Notes under the pieces: generated by a model
The model's database searches: none
What the model was told of the DNA's origin: nothing
What the model saw: the letters and a program-made list of their open reading frames with translations, nothing else
Position numbers and translations under genes: made by a program
NCBI RefSeq assembly: GCF_032918005.1
Contig: NZ_CP136628.1
Span: forward strand, 248,001 to 312,000
From: Bradyrhizobium sp. NDS-1
GTDB taxonomy: Bacteria > Pseudomonadota > Alphaproteobacteria > Rhizobiales > Xanthobacteraceae
DNA: 64,000 bases
Direction: 5' to 3'
Shown here: piece by piece, positions 48,728-57,276 of the stretch
Numbering within the stretch: the stretch's first letter is position 1
Layout of the letters: every line of letters begins with the position of its first letter

Positions 48728-49528
48728 ATGTCGTTCCGGACGGACAGGTTTGGTAGCGCAGAATTGGTGCCCTTCCCGCGAAGGACGCCGGGCGCGCCTG
48801 CCTCCCATTCGACAAGCGGCCTGCCGGTTCTCATTATCCTGCATCAGGAATGCTCGACCCCCGGCCGCGTCGGCAATGCGCTGCGCGCGCTCGGCCATCG
48901 TCTCGATATCCGCCGTCCCCGCTTCGGCGATCCCCTGCCCGAGACACTCGATCAGCATGCCGGCGCCGTGGTCTTTGGCGGCCCGATGAGTGCCAATGAT
49001 TCCGACGACTATATTCGTCGCGAGATCGACTGGATCGAAATTCCGCTGCGCGAGCAGCGGCCGTTCCTCGGCATTTGCCTTGGGGCCCAGATGCTCGCGA
49101 TGCAGCTCGGTGCGCGCGTCGCGCCGCATGCCGGTGGGCTGACCCAGATCGGCTACTACCCGATCCGCCCCACAGCCGCGGGCCGCGCGCTCTGTCCGGC
49201 CTGGCCGGCTCAGGTCTATCACTGGCATCGCGAGGGGTTCGAGCTGCCTGTCGGCGCAGAGCTGCTCGCAGAAGGTGACGATTTTCCAGTGCAGGCGTTC
49301 CGCGCCGGCAATGCGTTCGGCGTGCAATTTCATCCTGACGTGACCTACGCGATGATGCACCGCTGGACTACGCGTGGCTATGACGGCTTCAGCGCGCCCG
49401 GTGCGCGGCAGCGGCACCATCACTTCGCCGATCGTGCCGTGTACGATGTTGCAGAGCGTGCCTGGCTCGATCATTTCATCGACGGCTGGCTGGCGCGCCG
49501 GCCTGTGCTGGCGCAAGCCGCCGAGTGA
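48728..49528 (+). CDS. Class I glutamine amidotransferase-like protein
   Basis: The 266-residue protein has a short, non-conserved N-terminus and a GMP-synthase-like glutamine amidotransferase domain. The catalytic triad is visible: Cys in GICLGAQML, and His in FGVQFHPDVTYAM followed by the acidic partner one turn later. Stand-alone proteins of this type deaminate glutamine or process gamma-glutamyl compounds; the acceptor is not clear. AAGGA precedes the ATG at 48728. A 13-base tandem repeat follows its stop codon. Confidence 0.85.
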   Translation: MSFRTDRFGSAELVPFPRRTPGAPASHSTSGLPVLIILHQECSTPGRVGNALRALGHRLDIRRPRFGDPLPETLDQHAGAVVFGGPMSANDSDDYIRREIDWIEIPLREQRPFLGICLGAQMLAMQLGARVAPHAGGLTQIGYYPIRPTAAGRALCPAWPAQVYHWHREGFELPVGAELLAEGDDFPVQAFRAGNAFGVQFHPDVTYAMMHRWTTRGYDGFSAPGARQRHHHFADRAVYDVAERAWLDHFIDGWLARRPVLAQAAE

Positions 49529-49536
49529 CCTTCGCG

Positions 49537-49588
49537 CAGGTCCTACGTACAGGTCCTTCGTACAGGTCCTTGGCGCAAGTCCTTGCCT
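49537..49588 (+). repeat. Four tandem 13-base units
   Basis: CAGGTCCTACGTA, CAGGTCCTTCGTA, CAGGTCCTTGGCG and CAAGTCCTTGCCT follow each other from 49537 to 49588, just after the amidotransferase stop and about 70 bases before the enoyl-CoA hydratase start. The copies decay toward the right. Confidence 0.85.
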
Positions 49589-49660
49589 CTGCCCCTGATA
49601 TGCTAGGCTCTCTGCCAACGAGCGCGCACCAATGCGTGCCGGCAAACAAGGGAGAGCCCC

Positions 49661-50473
49661 GTGGCCTACGAACACATTCTCTACGAGGTGAGCGACAAGA
49701 TCGCGACCATCACGCTCAATCGTCCCGACCGCATGAATGCGTGGACGCCGACCATGGAGCGCGACGTGCGCCATGCGATGGAAGCATCGAGCGCCGACGA
49801 TGATGTCCGCGTCATAATCCTCACCGGCGCGGGCCGCGCGTTCTGCGCCGGCGCCGACATGGATGCGCTCAAGGGGCTCGACCCCGATGACGTCAGGCGC
49901 GCCTCGAACCTGCCGCCGTTCGACATGAACCGGCGGCCGGACTGGCAGACGCGCTACGGTTTCTACCCCTCGATCGGAAAGCCTGTGATCGCCATGCTCA
50001 ATGGCGCCACCGCCGGCATCGGACTCGTCCACGCCCTCTATTGCGACCTGCGCTTTGCCGCCGACAATACCGTGTTCACGACGGCCTTCGCCCGGCGCGG
50101 TCTGATTGCCGAGCATGGCATCAGCTGGATGCTGCCGCGCATCGTCGGTCATGCCAACGCGATGGATCTGTTGCTGTCGGCGCGGCGTGTGTCGAGCGAC
50201 GAGGCGCTGCGAATCGGACTGGTCAACCGGCTCAGTTCGCCCGAGAAGCTGCGCGAGGAGACCTATGCCTATGCGCGCGATCTCGCCGACTTCGTCTCGC
50301 CGAGCGCGATGGCCGTGATCAAGCGCCAGCTCTACGAGGTGCCGTTCCAGACGCTGGCGGAGGCGACGATCGAGGCTAACCGGGAGATGATGGTGGCGTT
50401 GGCCGGCAGCGATTTCCGGGAAGGCGTGGCGAGCTTCATGGAGAAGCGGCCGCCAAGGTTTACGGGGAGGTAG
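49661..50473 (+). CDS. Enoyl-CoA hydratase/isomerase family protein
   Basis: The 270-residue protein has the crotonase fold: [17 protein letters not shown] (oxyanion hole), [19 protein letters not shown], and [21 protein letters not shown] with a Glu positioned as a crotonase acid/base. It probably hydrates or isomerises acyl-CoAs; the exact substrate is unknown. GGGAG lies about 7 bases before the GTG at 49661. Confidence 0.9.
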   Translation: MAYEHILYEVSDKIATITLNRPDRMNAWTPTMERDVRHAMEASSADDDVRVIILTGAGRAFCAGADMDALKGLDPDDVRRASNLPPFDMNRRPDWQTRYGFYPSIGKPVIAMLNGATAGIGLVHALYCDLRFAADNTVFTTAFARRGLIAEHGISWMLPRIVGHANAMDLLLSARRVSSDEALRIGLVNRLSSPEKLREETYAYARDLADFVSPSAMAVIKRQLYEVPFQTLAEATIEANREMMVALAGSDFREGVASFMEKRPPRFTGR

Positions 50474-50513
50474 TCCTCAACCAGTCCGTCTTCGCCCTCC
50501 GGGTTTCGCCGGA

Positions 50514-50575
50514 CACCACGCTTCGCCCTTCGGACTCCTCGTGGCTGCGCCACGCGTAGCCCGAGGGGCGAAGCG

Positions 50576-50580
<5 letters not shown>
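50514..50580. repeat. Long inverted repeat touching tRNA-Ala 3' end
   Basis: CACCACGCTTCGCCCTTCGG on the left and its near-complement (19 of 20) ending at 50580 face each other. The right arm overlaps the encoded CCA of the minus-strand tRNA-Ala, so tRNA 3' end and hairpin are joined. It resembles a common Bradyrhizobium repeat (aagcgtggtgtccggcg...). Confidence 0.75.
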
Positions 50581-50651
<71 letters not shown>

Positions 50652-50819
50652 TTTGCTGGCCGCTCTGGTAAACGCGGCCGACAACCGGGCGCCATTTAAG
50701 TCCCCGCCAAGGTCAAGTCAAGGACGGGTGTCACCCGTTTTAGCCATTCGGACGCCGACTTCCCTTGTTTGGATGGGGGGGAACCGATATCTAGCAACAG
50801 GCGTCAATCCCGACCGCAG

Positions 50820-50851
50820 CCAGAGTTTTCAAAAGCCAGAGTCTTCAAAAG
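50820..50851 (+). repeat. 16-base tandem duplication before yggT
   Basis: CCAGAGTTTTCAAAAG (50820-50835) is repeated as CCAGAGTCTTCAAAAG (50836-50851), two bases before the YggT ATG. Confidence 0.85.
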
Positions 50852-50853
50852 CC

Positions 50854-51144
50854 ATGCGTGCCGTTCTCGACATCGTCATCATCGTGCTCGACCTCTACGT
50901 CTGGCTGTTGATCGCCTCGGCGATCCTGTCCTGGCTGATTGCCTTCAACGTCGTGAACACCCGCAACCAGTTCGTATCGGCGGTGGCGGAGTTCCTGTAC
51001 CGGATCACCGAACCGGTCCTCGCGCCGATTCGCAATTTGCTGCCAAGTCTGGGCGGCCTCGACATCTCGCCGATCATCCTGATCCTGCTTATCATGTTCA
51101 TCGAGCGGGTGATCCTGTACTACATCTATCCGAACGTGGTCTGA
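50854..51144 (+). CDS. YggT family membrane protein
   Basis: The 96-residue protein has two hydrophobic segments (about 5-25 and 65-90), separated by the family loop FLYRITEPVLAPIRNLLP. YggT proteins are small integral membrane proteins linked to cell division or osmotic adaptation in some bacteria. The frame is open upstream through the repeats, but the ATG at 50854 gives the usual YggT length. It is followed at 15 bases by the DUF167 (YggU) gene, a classical pair. Confidence 0.92.
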   Translation: MRAVLDIVIIVLDLYVWLLIASAILSWLIAFNVVNTRNQFVSAVAEFLYRITEPVLAPIRNLLPSLGGLDISPIILILLIMFIERVILYYIYPNVV

Positions 51145-51159
51145 GCGGGCTGGAGCGCC

Positions 51160-51531
51160 TTGGTCGCCCGAGAAACCGGCAAGGAAGCTTACAAGGAGCC
51201 TTGGCGGTACTCGGCCGCGGGAATCAGCATCGCGCTGCGGGTGACGCCGCGCGGCGGCCGCGACGACATCGACGGGATCGAGCAGCTGGCCGATGGCCGC
51301 AGCGTGCTCAAGGTGCGGGTCCGCGCCATTGCCGATGGCGGCGAGGCCAACAAGGCCGTTCTGGTGCTGCTGGCAAAATCGCTTGGCGTCCCCAAGGCCA
51401 GCGTGCGGCTTCTGTCCGGAGCCACCTCGCGGCTGAAGCAGATCGCGGTTGACGGCGAGCCGGCACGGCTGGGCGCTGCCCTGCGCCAGCTTGTCCAAGT
51501 CAAATCGGCGGCCGCCAAATCGAAAGACTGA
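51160..51531 (+). CDS. DUF167 (YggU) family protein
   Basis: The 123-residue protein has the DUF167 core: VTPRGGRDDIDGI, LKVRVRAIADGGEANKAV and GVPKASVRLLSGATSRLKQI. The TTG at 51160 is preceded by GGAG. Its function is unknown; it accompanies yggT and folD here in a tight series (15 and 9 bases between genes). Confidence 0.9.
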   Translation: MVARETGKEAYKEPWRYSAAGISIALRVTPRGGRDDIDGIEQLADGRSVLKVRVRAIADGGEANKAVLVLLAKSLGVPKASVRLLSGATSRLKQIAVDGEPARLGAALRQLVQVKSAAAKSKD

Positions 51532-51540
51532 GGGACTGAC

Positions 51541-52425
51541 ATGACCGCCAAGATCATCGACGGAAAAATCATCGCGGCGGAGCTTAGGGCCCGCGTCACT
51601 GAGGAGGTCACCCGGGTCAAGCGCGAGCACAATCTGGTGCCGGGTCTGGCGGTCGTCCTGGTCGGCACCGACCCCGCCAGCGAGGTTTATGTCCGTTCCA
51701 AGCACACCCAGACCCAGGCCGCCGGCATGGCCTCGTTCGAGCACAAGCTTCCCGCCGACGTCGCGCAGGCAGATCTGCTGGCGCTCGTCGCAAAACTGAA
51801 CCGCGATCCGGCCGTGCACGGCATTCTGGTGCAGCTGCCGCTGCCGAAGGGGTTGAACACGGAAGCCGTCATCAACGCCATCGACCCCGCCAAGGACGTC
51901 GACGGGCTGCATCCGAACAATGCCGGCCGGCTTGCCGGCGGCTTCGAGGCGCTGTCGCCCTGCACGCCGCTCGGCTGCATCATCCTGACCAAGAGCGTGC
52001 ACGCCTCGCTGGAGGGCATGAACGCCATCGTCATCGGCCGCTCCAATCTGGTGGGCCGCCCGCTGGTGCAATTGCTGTTGAACGAGAACGCCACGGTGAC
52101 GATCGCACATTCGCGCTCGCGCGACTTGCCCGGGCTCGTGAAGAAGGCCGATCTCGTCTATGCCGCGGTCGGAAGGCCGGAGATGGTGCGCGGCGATTGG
52201 CTGAAGCCGGGCGCGACCGTGATCGACGTCGGCATCAACCGGATTCCGAAGGATGATGGCAAGACGCGCCTCGTCGGCGACGTCGCCTATCAGGAAGCGC
52301 TTGGAATTGCCGGCGCCATCACGCCGGTGCCGGGCGGCGTCGGTCAGATGACGGTGGCTTGCCTGCTGGTGAACACACTGCGCGCGGCCTGCGCGATCGC
52401 TGGGCTGCCGAAGCCGGCGGTGTAG
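51541..52425 (+). CDS. folD: Methylenetetrahydrofolate dehydrogenase/cyclohydrolase
   Basis: The 294-residue bifunctional enzyme interconverts methylene- and formyl-tetrahydrofolate with NADP. It has the N-terminal [14 protein letters not shown] lysine motif, [22 protein letters not shown], the NADP site [12 protein letters not shown] and [13 protein letters not shown]. Length is standard. It is the last gene of the yggT-DUF167-folD run and is convergent with ppa, with a 110-base repeat between them. Confidence 0.97.
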   Translation: MTAKIIDGKIIAAELRARVTEEVTRVKREHNLVPGLAVVLVGTDPASEVYVRSKHTQTQAAGMASFEHKLPADVAQADLLALVAKLNRDPAVHGILVQLPLPKGLNTEAVINAIDPAKDVDGLHPNNAGRLAGGFEALSPCTPLGCIILTKSVHASLEGMNAIVIGRSNLVGRPLVQLLLNENATVTIAHSRSRDLPGLVKKADLVYAAVGRPEMVRGDWLKPGATVIDVGINRIPKDDGKTRLVGDVAYQEALGIAGAITPVPGGVGQMTVACLLVNTLRAACAIAGLPKPAV

Positions 52426-52431
52426 TGGGTT

Positions 52432-52542
52432 GTCATTCCGGGGCGGCTCGCAGAGCCGAACCCGGAATCTCGCGACTCAACCTCTGGATTCTCAGGTGCG
52501 CAAGAGCGCACCGTCGTTCGCGCTGACGCGCCCCGGAATGAC
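52432..52542. repeat. Large dispersed palindromic repeat between folD and ppa
   Basis: GTCATTCCGGGG at the left end (about 52432) and CCCCGGAATGAC at the right (52531-52542) enclose an inner hairpin GGTGCGC-AAGA-GCGCACC preceded by TGGATTCTCA. The same inner core exists in degraded form at about 2988-3013. Confidence 0.8.
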
Positions 52543-52555
52543 GACGGGGCTGAAC

Positions 52556-53092
52556 TCAGGCCTTCTTCTTGTTCTCGCGATCCATGCCTTCGAGGATCAG
52601 CTTGTGTGCATCCTCCGGGCCACCCCAGCGCAGGATCTTCACCCATTTGCCCTTCTCGAGATCCTTGTAGTGCTCGAAGAAGTGCTGGATCTGCTGCAGC
52701 GTGATGTCGGGCAGGTCGGAGTACGACTTCACCTTGTCATAGCGCTGCGTGAGCTTCGACGATGGCACCGCCAGAATCTTCTCGTCGCCGCCGGCCTCGT
52801 CCTCCATGAACAGCACGCCGACCGGGCGCACGCTCATGACGGCGCCGGGGATGATGGCGCGGGTGTTGATGATCAGGACGTCGCAGGGGTCGCCGTCATC
52901 CGACAGAGTGTGCGGAATGAAGCCGTAGTTACCGGGGTAACGCATCGGCGTGTAGAGGAAGCGATCGACCACCAGCGTGCCGGCCTCCTTGTCCATCTCG
53001 TATTTGATCGGTTCGCCACCCACGGGGACTTCGATGACGACGTTGACTTCGTGTGGTACGTTTTTCCCGATCGAGATCGCATCGATACGCAT
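52556..53092 (-). CDS. ppa: Inorganic pyrophosphatase (family I)
   Basis: The 178-residue enzyme hydrolyses pyrophosphate. The family I signature [11 protein letters not shown] (with the metal-binding Asp residues) and [20 protein letters not shown] are clear, as is the C-terminal [18 protein letters not shown]. Length is standard. It should pull biosynthetic reactions such as Acs and ATP sulfurylase forward. Transcribed alone. Confidence 0.97.
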   Translation of the reverse strand: MRIDAISIGKNVPHEVNVVIEVPVGGEPIKYEMDKEAGTLVVDRFLYTPMRYPGNYGFIPHTLSDDGDPCDVLIINTRAIIPGAVMSVRPVGVLFMEDEAGGDEKILAVPSSKLTQRYDKVKSYSDLPDITLQQIQHFFEHYKDLEKGKWVKILRWGGPEDAHKLILEGMDRENKKKA

Positions 53093-53272
53093 TCAAGGCT
53101 CCGTTGTTGCCGAGGTAAAAATCGCGCCCCGGCAGCCGATTTTGGCGCTGTCATACGCGGGCTTGGCCCGCTGATCCATCGCGTTTTTGTGAAAGAATGA
53201 ATCCGGAAATCACCGGCTCAAAGGCAGCGGTATCGACGGAAGGGAAACGCTGCCGATTCAGCTTTCAGCAGC

Positions 53273-53782
53273 TCAATTGGTCCAAGCGAAGGCAACCTTG
53301 TCGAGCGACTTCGGCCCGAAACGCTCTGACGAGCGTGCCACCATACGGCCCCCCAGGGCCCGGTAGAACTCGGTCGCCGGGTCGTTGTCCGAGAGCGCCC
53401 ACACCACCATGCTCTTCAGCCCGCTCTGCATCAGGTCGCGGCGGGCGGCGGTGAACAGGCGACGGCCGAAACCGAGGCCCTGGAATTCCGGACGCAGATA
53501 GAGCTCGTAGACCTCGCCGTCGAAGTGCAGACTGCGGGCGCGGTTGCGACCGTAATTGGCGTAACCCGCGATCTTGTCGCCGAACACGAGTACGCTGACG
53601 CGGCTGCCCTTGCGGATTGCGCTGTCCCACCATTGCGGGCCACGGCGGTTGATGAGCTTTTCCAGCTCGGCGCCGGGAATGATGCCCTGATAGGCGGAGC
53701 GCCAGGCTTCGTCATGCGTGGACGCCACCGCAGTTGCATCTGCAGCTTTGGCCGGCCGGACCTCGATCAGGGTTGTGCTCAT
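53273..53782 (-). CDS. GNAT family N-acetyltransferase
   Basis: The 169-residue protein has the GNAT fold: IRVRPAKAADATAV-like start, YELYLRPEFQGLGFGRRLF with the acetyl-CoA-binding RxxGxGxxL-type motif, and LSDNDPATEFYRALGG. Substrate unknown. ATG at 53782 (the longer open frame starts at 53818). Confidence 0.88.
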   Translation of the reverse strand: MSTTLIEVRPAKAADATAVASTHDEAWRSAYQGIIPGAELEKLINRRGPQWWDSAIRKGSRVSVLVFGDKIAGYANYGRNRARSLHFDGEVYELYLRPEFQGLGFGRRLFTAARRDLMQSGLKSMVVWALSDNDPATEFYRALGGRMVARSSERFGPKSLDKVAFAWTN

Positions 53783-54049
53783 GGGCGCAATCAAACCAAG
53801 TCGCCGCGTCGGCGGCAAGACCTATCGTTAATTATCGGTTAACGTGTGGACTTTGTGCATCAGTATCTCAACCATGTTGTGCCGAAAAAAGACAAGACGC
53901 ATCGTCAAAGGCCACCTGCATGCCCTGCGTCGGTGCAAAACTCCTGTTGCGGCAACGAATGAATGACAATGGCGACGCAGAAAGTCCGCCCATGGTGATT
54001 CGTTCCTACTAGTGTGGCTGTCGCTGTTCGTGTTCGCCCTCGGCCATTC

Positions 54050-54949
54050 ATGCGGCTCCTCAACACCATCGCGCTCCTGCCTCTGCTGACCTTGCTGACC
54101 GCGCCGCCTCTGTGCGCTCAGGTCACGTTTGGCCCCTCGGAACAGGAGGGCAGCCCGCTTCGCCGGCAAGAATGGCTTGTGCCGTCGCCGGATGCCGACA
54201 TTGCCGCGCACGCCCTGTTGTTTCGCCCCGCCGGCGCCGGTCCGTTCCGGCTTGCGGTGATCGCGCACGCCTCGACGCAGAACGTCTTGCGTCGTGCGCA
54301 AATGCCGCAGCCGGAATACCGCGCGCTCGCAGCCTTCCTCGTCGCGCGCGGTTTTGCTGTATTGGTGCCGGAGCGGCTCGGCCATGGCGCGACCGGCGGC
54401 CGCTATGTCGAGGACCAGGGCGGTTGCGACGAGGCCGATTATGCGCGTTCGGGCCGTGCAACGGCCGAGCAAATCCGGCTCGCGCTGGAGCATTTGCGAA
54501 AGCAGGATTTCATTCGCAAGGAAGCCGCCGTCGTGATCGGCCATTCCGCCGGAGGCTGGGGCGCGCTGGCGCTCGCCAATGCCGATCCGGGAGCGATTTC
54601 CGCGATCACGGTGTTTGCGCCGGGGCGCGGTGGTCATGCCAATGACGAGCCGAACCGGATCTGCGCGCCGCACGCGCTTCGCGCGGCCGCCGCGGAGTTC
54701 GGAAGGGGCGCGCGCATTCCTGTCACATGGCTCGTCGCGGGCAACGACAGCTACTTCTCGCCGGCTTTTTCAAGAGCGTTGGTCGAGGCGTTTCGCAGCA
54801 GTGGTGGCAAGGTCGATTTCCGCACCTTGCCGGCTGTCGGCAGCGAGGGGCATTGGATGATCGAGAGCGAGGCCGGGGTCGACGCTGCGAGCCGCGAGCT
54901 CTCGCGCGCGCTGAGTCAGCCACGGCCAATGGCGACCAAGAAGCCATGA
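54050..54949 (+). CDS. Secreted alpha/beta hydrolase (dienelactone hydrolase-like)
   Basis: The 299-residue protein starts with a signal peptide (MRLLNTIALLPLLTLLTAPP, cleaved near LCAQ) and is an alpha/beta hydrolase: LAVIAHASTQN-type oxyanion strand, VVIGHSAGGWGALA nucleophile elbow with Ser, and GSEGHWMIES with the catalytic His. It resembles the dienelactone hydrolase / peptidase S9-like group. The ATG at 54050 is used over the GTG at 54014 because the signal peptide then begins correctly. It overlaps the DUF2269 gene by four bases (ATGA). Confidence 0.82.
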   Translation: MRLLNTIALLPLLTLLTAPPLCAQVTFGPSEQEGSPLRRQEWLVPSPDADIAAHALLFRPAGAGPFRLAVIAHASTQNVLRRAQMPQPEYRALAAFLVARGFAVLVPERLGHGATGGRYVEDQGGCDEADYARSGRATAEQIRLALEHLRKQDFIRKEAAVVIGHSAGGWGALALANADPGAISAITVFAPGRGGHANDEPNRICAPHALRAAAAEFGRGARIPVTWLVAGNDSYFSPAFSRALVEAFRSSGGKVDFRTLPAVGSEGHWMIESEAGVDAASRELSRALSQPRPMATKKP

Positions 54950-55413
54950 CGCTGTATTTGCTGGTAAAATATCTGCATGTGCTCGGTGCCGTCGTCATCC
55001 TCGGCACCGGAACGGGCATTGCTTTCTTCATGCTGATGGCGCATCGCACCAACGATGTGGCGTTCATCGCGCGTACGGCTTCCGTGGTGGTGGTCGCGGA
55101 TGCGATCTTCACGTTGTCGGCAGTGATCCTCCAGCCGTTGACGGGCGGCCTGCTGATGATACTCGCGGCGACGCCGTTCACGGAGCACTGGCTGCTCGCC
55201 TCGCTCGGGCTCTACCTCGTCGCCGGCCTGTTCTGGGTCCCTGTCGTCTTCATGCAGATCGAGATGCGCGATCTCGCGCACAAGGCGGCGGGGCAGGGCA
55301 GTGCGCTACCGGAGCGCTACTTTGTTCTGTTCCGCCGCTGGTTCGCATTCGGCTTCCCCGGTTTCGGTGCGACGATGCTGATCCTGTGGCTGATGATCGC
55401 CAAACCGTTCTGA
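54946..55413 (+). CDS. DUF2269 family integral membrane protein
   Basis: The 155-residue protein has four transmembrane helices, starting LLVKYLHVLGAVVILGTGTGIAFF, with the conserved His (KYLHVLG) of DUF2269. Function unknown; some members are thought to be haem or quinone-linked. It begins inside the stop of the upstream hydrolase gene (ATGA) and is followed after 8 bases by the SDR-DoxX gene, so the three are likely one unit. Confidence 0.88.
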   Translation: MTLYLLVKYLHVLGAVVILGTGTGIAFFMLMAHRTNDVAFIARTASVVVVADAIFTLSAVILQPLTGGLLMILAATPFTEHWLLASLGLYLVAGLFWVPVVFMQIEMRDLAHKAAGQGSALPERYFVLFRRWFAFGFPGFGATMLILWLMIAKPF

Positions 55414-55421
55414 GAGGCACG

Positions 55422-56741
55422 ATGGGTATGAGAACCATTTTGGTGCTCGGCGCCTCTGGCCTCATCGGCCGCTTCGTCACTGACGATCTTCGCGCGCGGG
55501 AATTTCGCGTCGTCGGCCTCGCGCGCAGCCTGTCGCCGGCGCAAAAGATGAACTCGCTGGACATCGAGCTGCCGATCCTCTCCCTCGATATCGCCGCGCT
55601 GACGCGACTGCTCCGCGAGCACGCCGTCGACGTCGTCGTGAACTGCCTCGGCGTGCTCCAGGACGGGCCCGGCAGCGATACGGGCGCCGTGCATCGCGAT
55701 TTCGTCACGCGGCTGCTGGCGGCTATCGGCGATAGCGGCCGCGCGATCCGGTTGGTGCACATCTCGATTCCGGGGACGGCAGAAGCCGACCGCACCGCCT
55801 TCGCGACGACCAAGCGCGAAGCCGAGCGCTTGATCGCGGCCTCGGGCATTCCGCATGCCGTCCTGCGGCCCGGCTTCGTGATCGCACCGTCGGCCTATGG
55901 CGGCAGTGCCATGCTCCGCGCGCTGGCAGCCTTACCGTTCGAGATCCCAGACAAGGAGATGGCGACGCCGTTCCAGCCCGTGGCGGTCGAGGATATTTCG
56001 GCCACCATCGCCTGGCTCGCCGCGCGCGACGTCGACGATGTGACCATGAAGGCGGTGAGCTGGGATCTGATGCAAACAGAGCCTGTCACGATGGCCGCCG
56101 TCATCGAGCAATTCCGCCGCGCGTTCGGCACATTCGGCTGGCCGCGTATCACGATGCCGGCTTTCGTGCTCGATCTCGGGGCCAAAGTCGGCGATCTCGC
56201 CAACACTCTCGGCTGGATGCCGCCGATGCGCTCCACGGCCATCGCCGAGCTTCGCCGCGGCGTGACGGGCAATCCCGCCGCCTGGATCGCCGCGACCGGC
56301 ATCACGCCAAAGACGCTGGTTGAGACGATCGGCCGTCATCCCGCAACCATCCAGGATAAATGGTTCGCGCGCCTGTTCCTGGTCAAGGCGCTGATCTTGG
56401 CGAGCCTTGTGGTGTTCTGGCTCGTCTCCGGCTTCATCGCGCTGTTCGTATCCTATCGCGCAGCCGCCGGGATCCTGAGCGCGCACAATTTTCCGCCCGC
56501 GCTGGTCGATCCCGTCACCATCGGCACCAGCCTGATGGACATGAGTATCGGGGCGCTGATCGCCTTCCGCCGCACCGCGGCGATCGGCCTGGTCGCGGGC
56601 ATTGTTGCCTCGCTCGGCTATATGGTCGGCGCGGCGATCCTGACGCCCGACCTCTGGATCGAACCGCTCGGTGCACTGGTCAAGACCGGCCCCGCGATCG
56701 TGCTGATGCTCGTCGCGCTGCTGATGCTGGATAATCGATAG
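55422..56741 (+). CDS. NAD(P)-binding protein fused to DoxX-like membrane domain
   Basis: The 439-residue protein joins an NmrA/SDR-like NAD(P)-binding domain (VLGASGLIGRFVTDDL at residues 6-21, HISIPGTAEAD..KREAERLI) to a C-terminal four-helix membrane domain (from about residue 310, DoxX/DUF4345-like). Such fusions are known in Bradyrhizobium-like genomes. The ATG at 55422 has GAGAGG just upstream. It lies between the DUF2269 gene and a DCC thiol-disulfide protein gene. Confidence 0.85.
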   Translation: MGMRTILVLGASGLIGRFVTDDLRAREFRVVGLARSLSPAQKMNSLDIELPILSLDIAALTRLLREHAVDVVVNCLGVLQDGPGSDTGAVHRDFVTRLLAAIGDSGRAIRLVHISIPGTAEADRTAFATTKREAERLIAASGIPHAVLRPGFVIAPSAYGGSAMLRALAALPFEIPDKEMATPFQPVAVEDISATIAWLAARDVDDVTMKAVSWDLMQTEPVTMAAVIEQFRRAFGTFGWPRITMPAFVLDLGAKVGDLANTLGWMPPMRSTAIAELRRGVTGNPAAWIAATGITPKTLVETIGRHPATIQDKWFARLFLVKALILASLVVFWLVSGFIALFVSYRAAAGILSAHNFPPALVDPVTIGTSLMDMSIGALIAFRRTAAIGLVAGIVASLGYMVGAAILTPDLWIEPLGALVKTGPAIVLMLVALLMLDNR

Positions 56742-56802
56742 GGTTTTCGGGCGAAGTGGAATTCCGGTTCGCGTGAAGAAGACGCGTCAAAAAGAGAGTC
56801 TG

Positions 56803-57210
56803 ATGAGCAAATGGCCCGACGACGACGTAATCCTGTTCGACGGCGTCTGCATCTTCTGCTCACGCTGGGTCCGCTTCGTGGCGCAGCGCGATACGGCGAG
56901 ACGATTTCGGTTCACGCCGATCCAGTCGGATTATGGGACCCGGCTCGCGCGGACATTCGGTATCGATCCGGAGGACCCCGACACCAACGCGGTCGTTCAT
57001 GGCGGGGAGGTCTTCATGAAGTCCGATGCCGCGCTGACGGTGCTGTCGCAGCTACCCGGCTGGGGGTGGGTGCGCGCGCTATTCGTGGTACCGAAGTCGT
57101 TGCGGGATTTCGTCTACAGCCTCGTCGCGCGCAATCGCTATCGCATCTTCGGCAAGTACGAAGCGTGTTTCGTGCCTGATGCCGATTTGCGGGCACGGGT
57201 GATCGAGTGA
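56803..57210 (+). CDS. DCC thiol-disulfide oxidoreductase family protein (DUF393)
   Basis: The 135-residue protein has the DCC motif at the start, LFDGVCIFCSRWVRFV (DGxCxxC), a thioredoxin-like redox fold. It probably reduces or isomerises disulfides of unknown partners. The ATG at 56803 is preceded by AAAGAG at about 6 bases; the GTG at 56773 is the alternative. It ends the hydrolase/DUF2269/SDR-DoxX run. Confidence 0.9.
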   Translation: MSKWPDDDVILFDGVCIFCSRWVRFVAQRDTARRFRFTPIQSDYGTRLARTFGIDPEDPDTNAVVHGGEVFMKSDAALTVLSQLPGWGWVRALFVVPKSLRDFVYSLVARNRYRIFGKYEACFVPDADLRARVIE

Positions 57211-57276
57211 TGCGAGAGCGGCGCCACATGATTGGTGTCGTCCCGGCGGGCGCCCGGACGACATTGGCGGAAAAGG

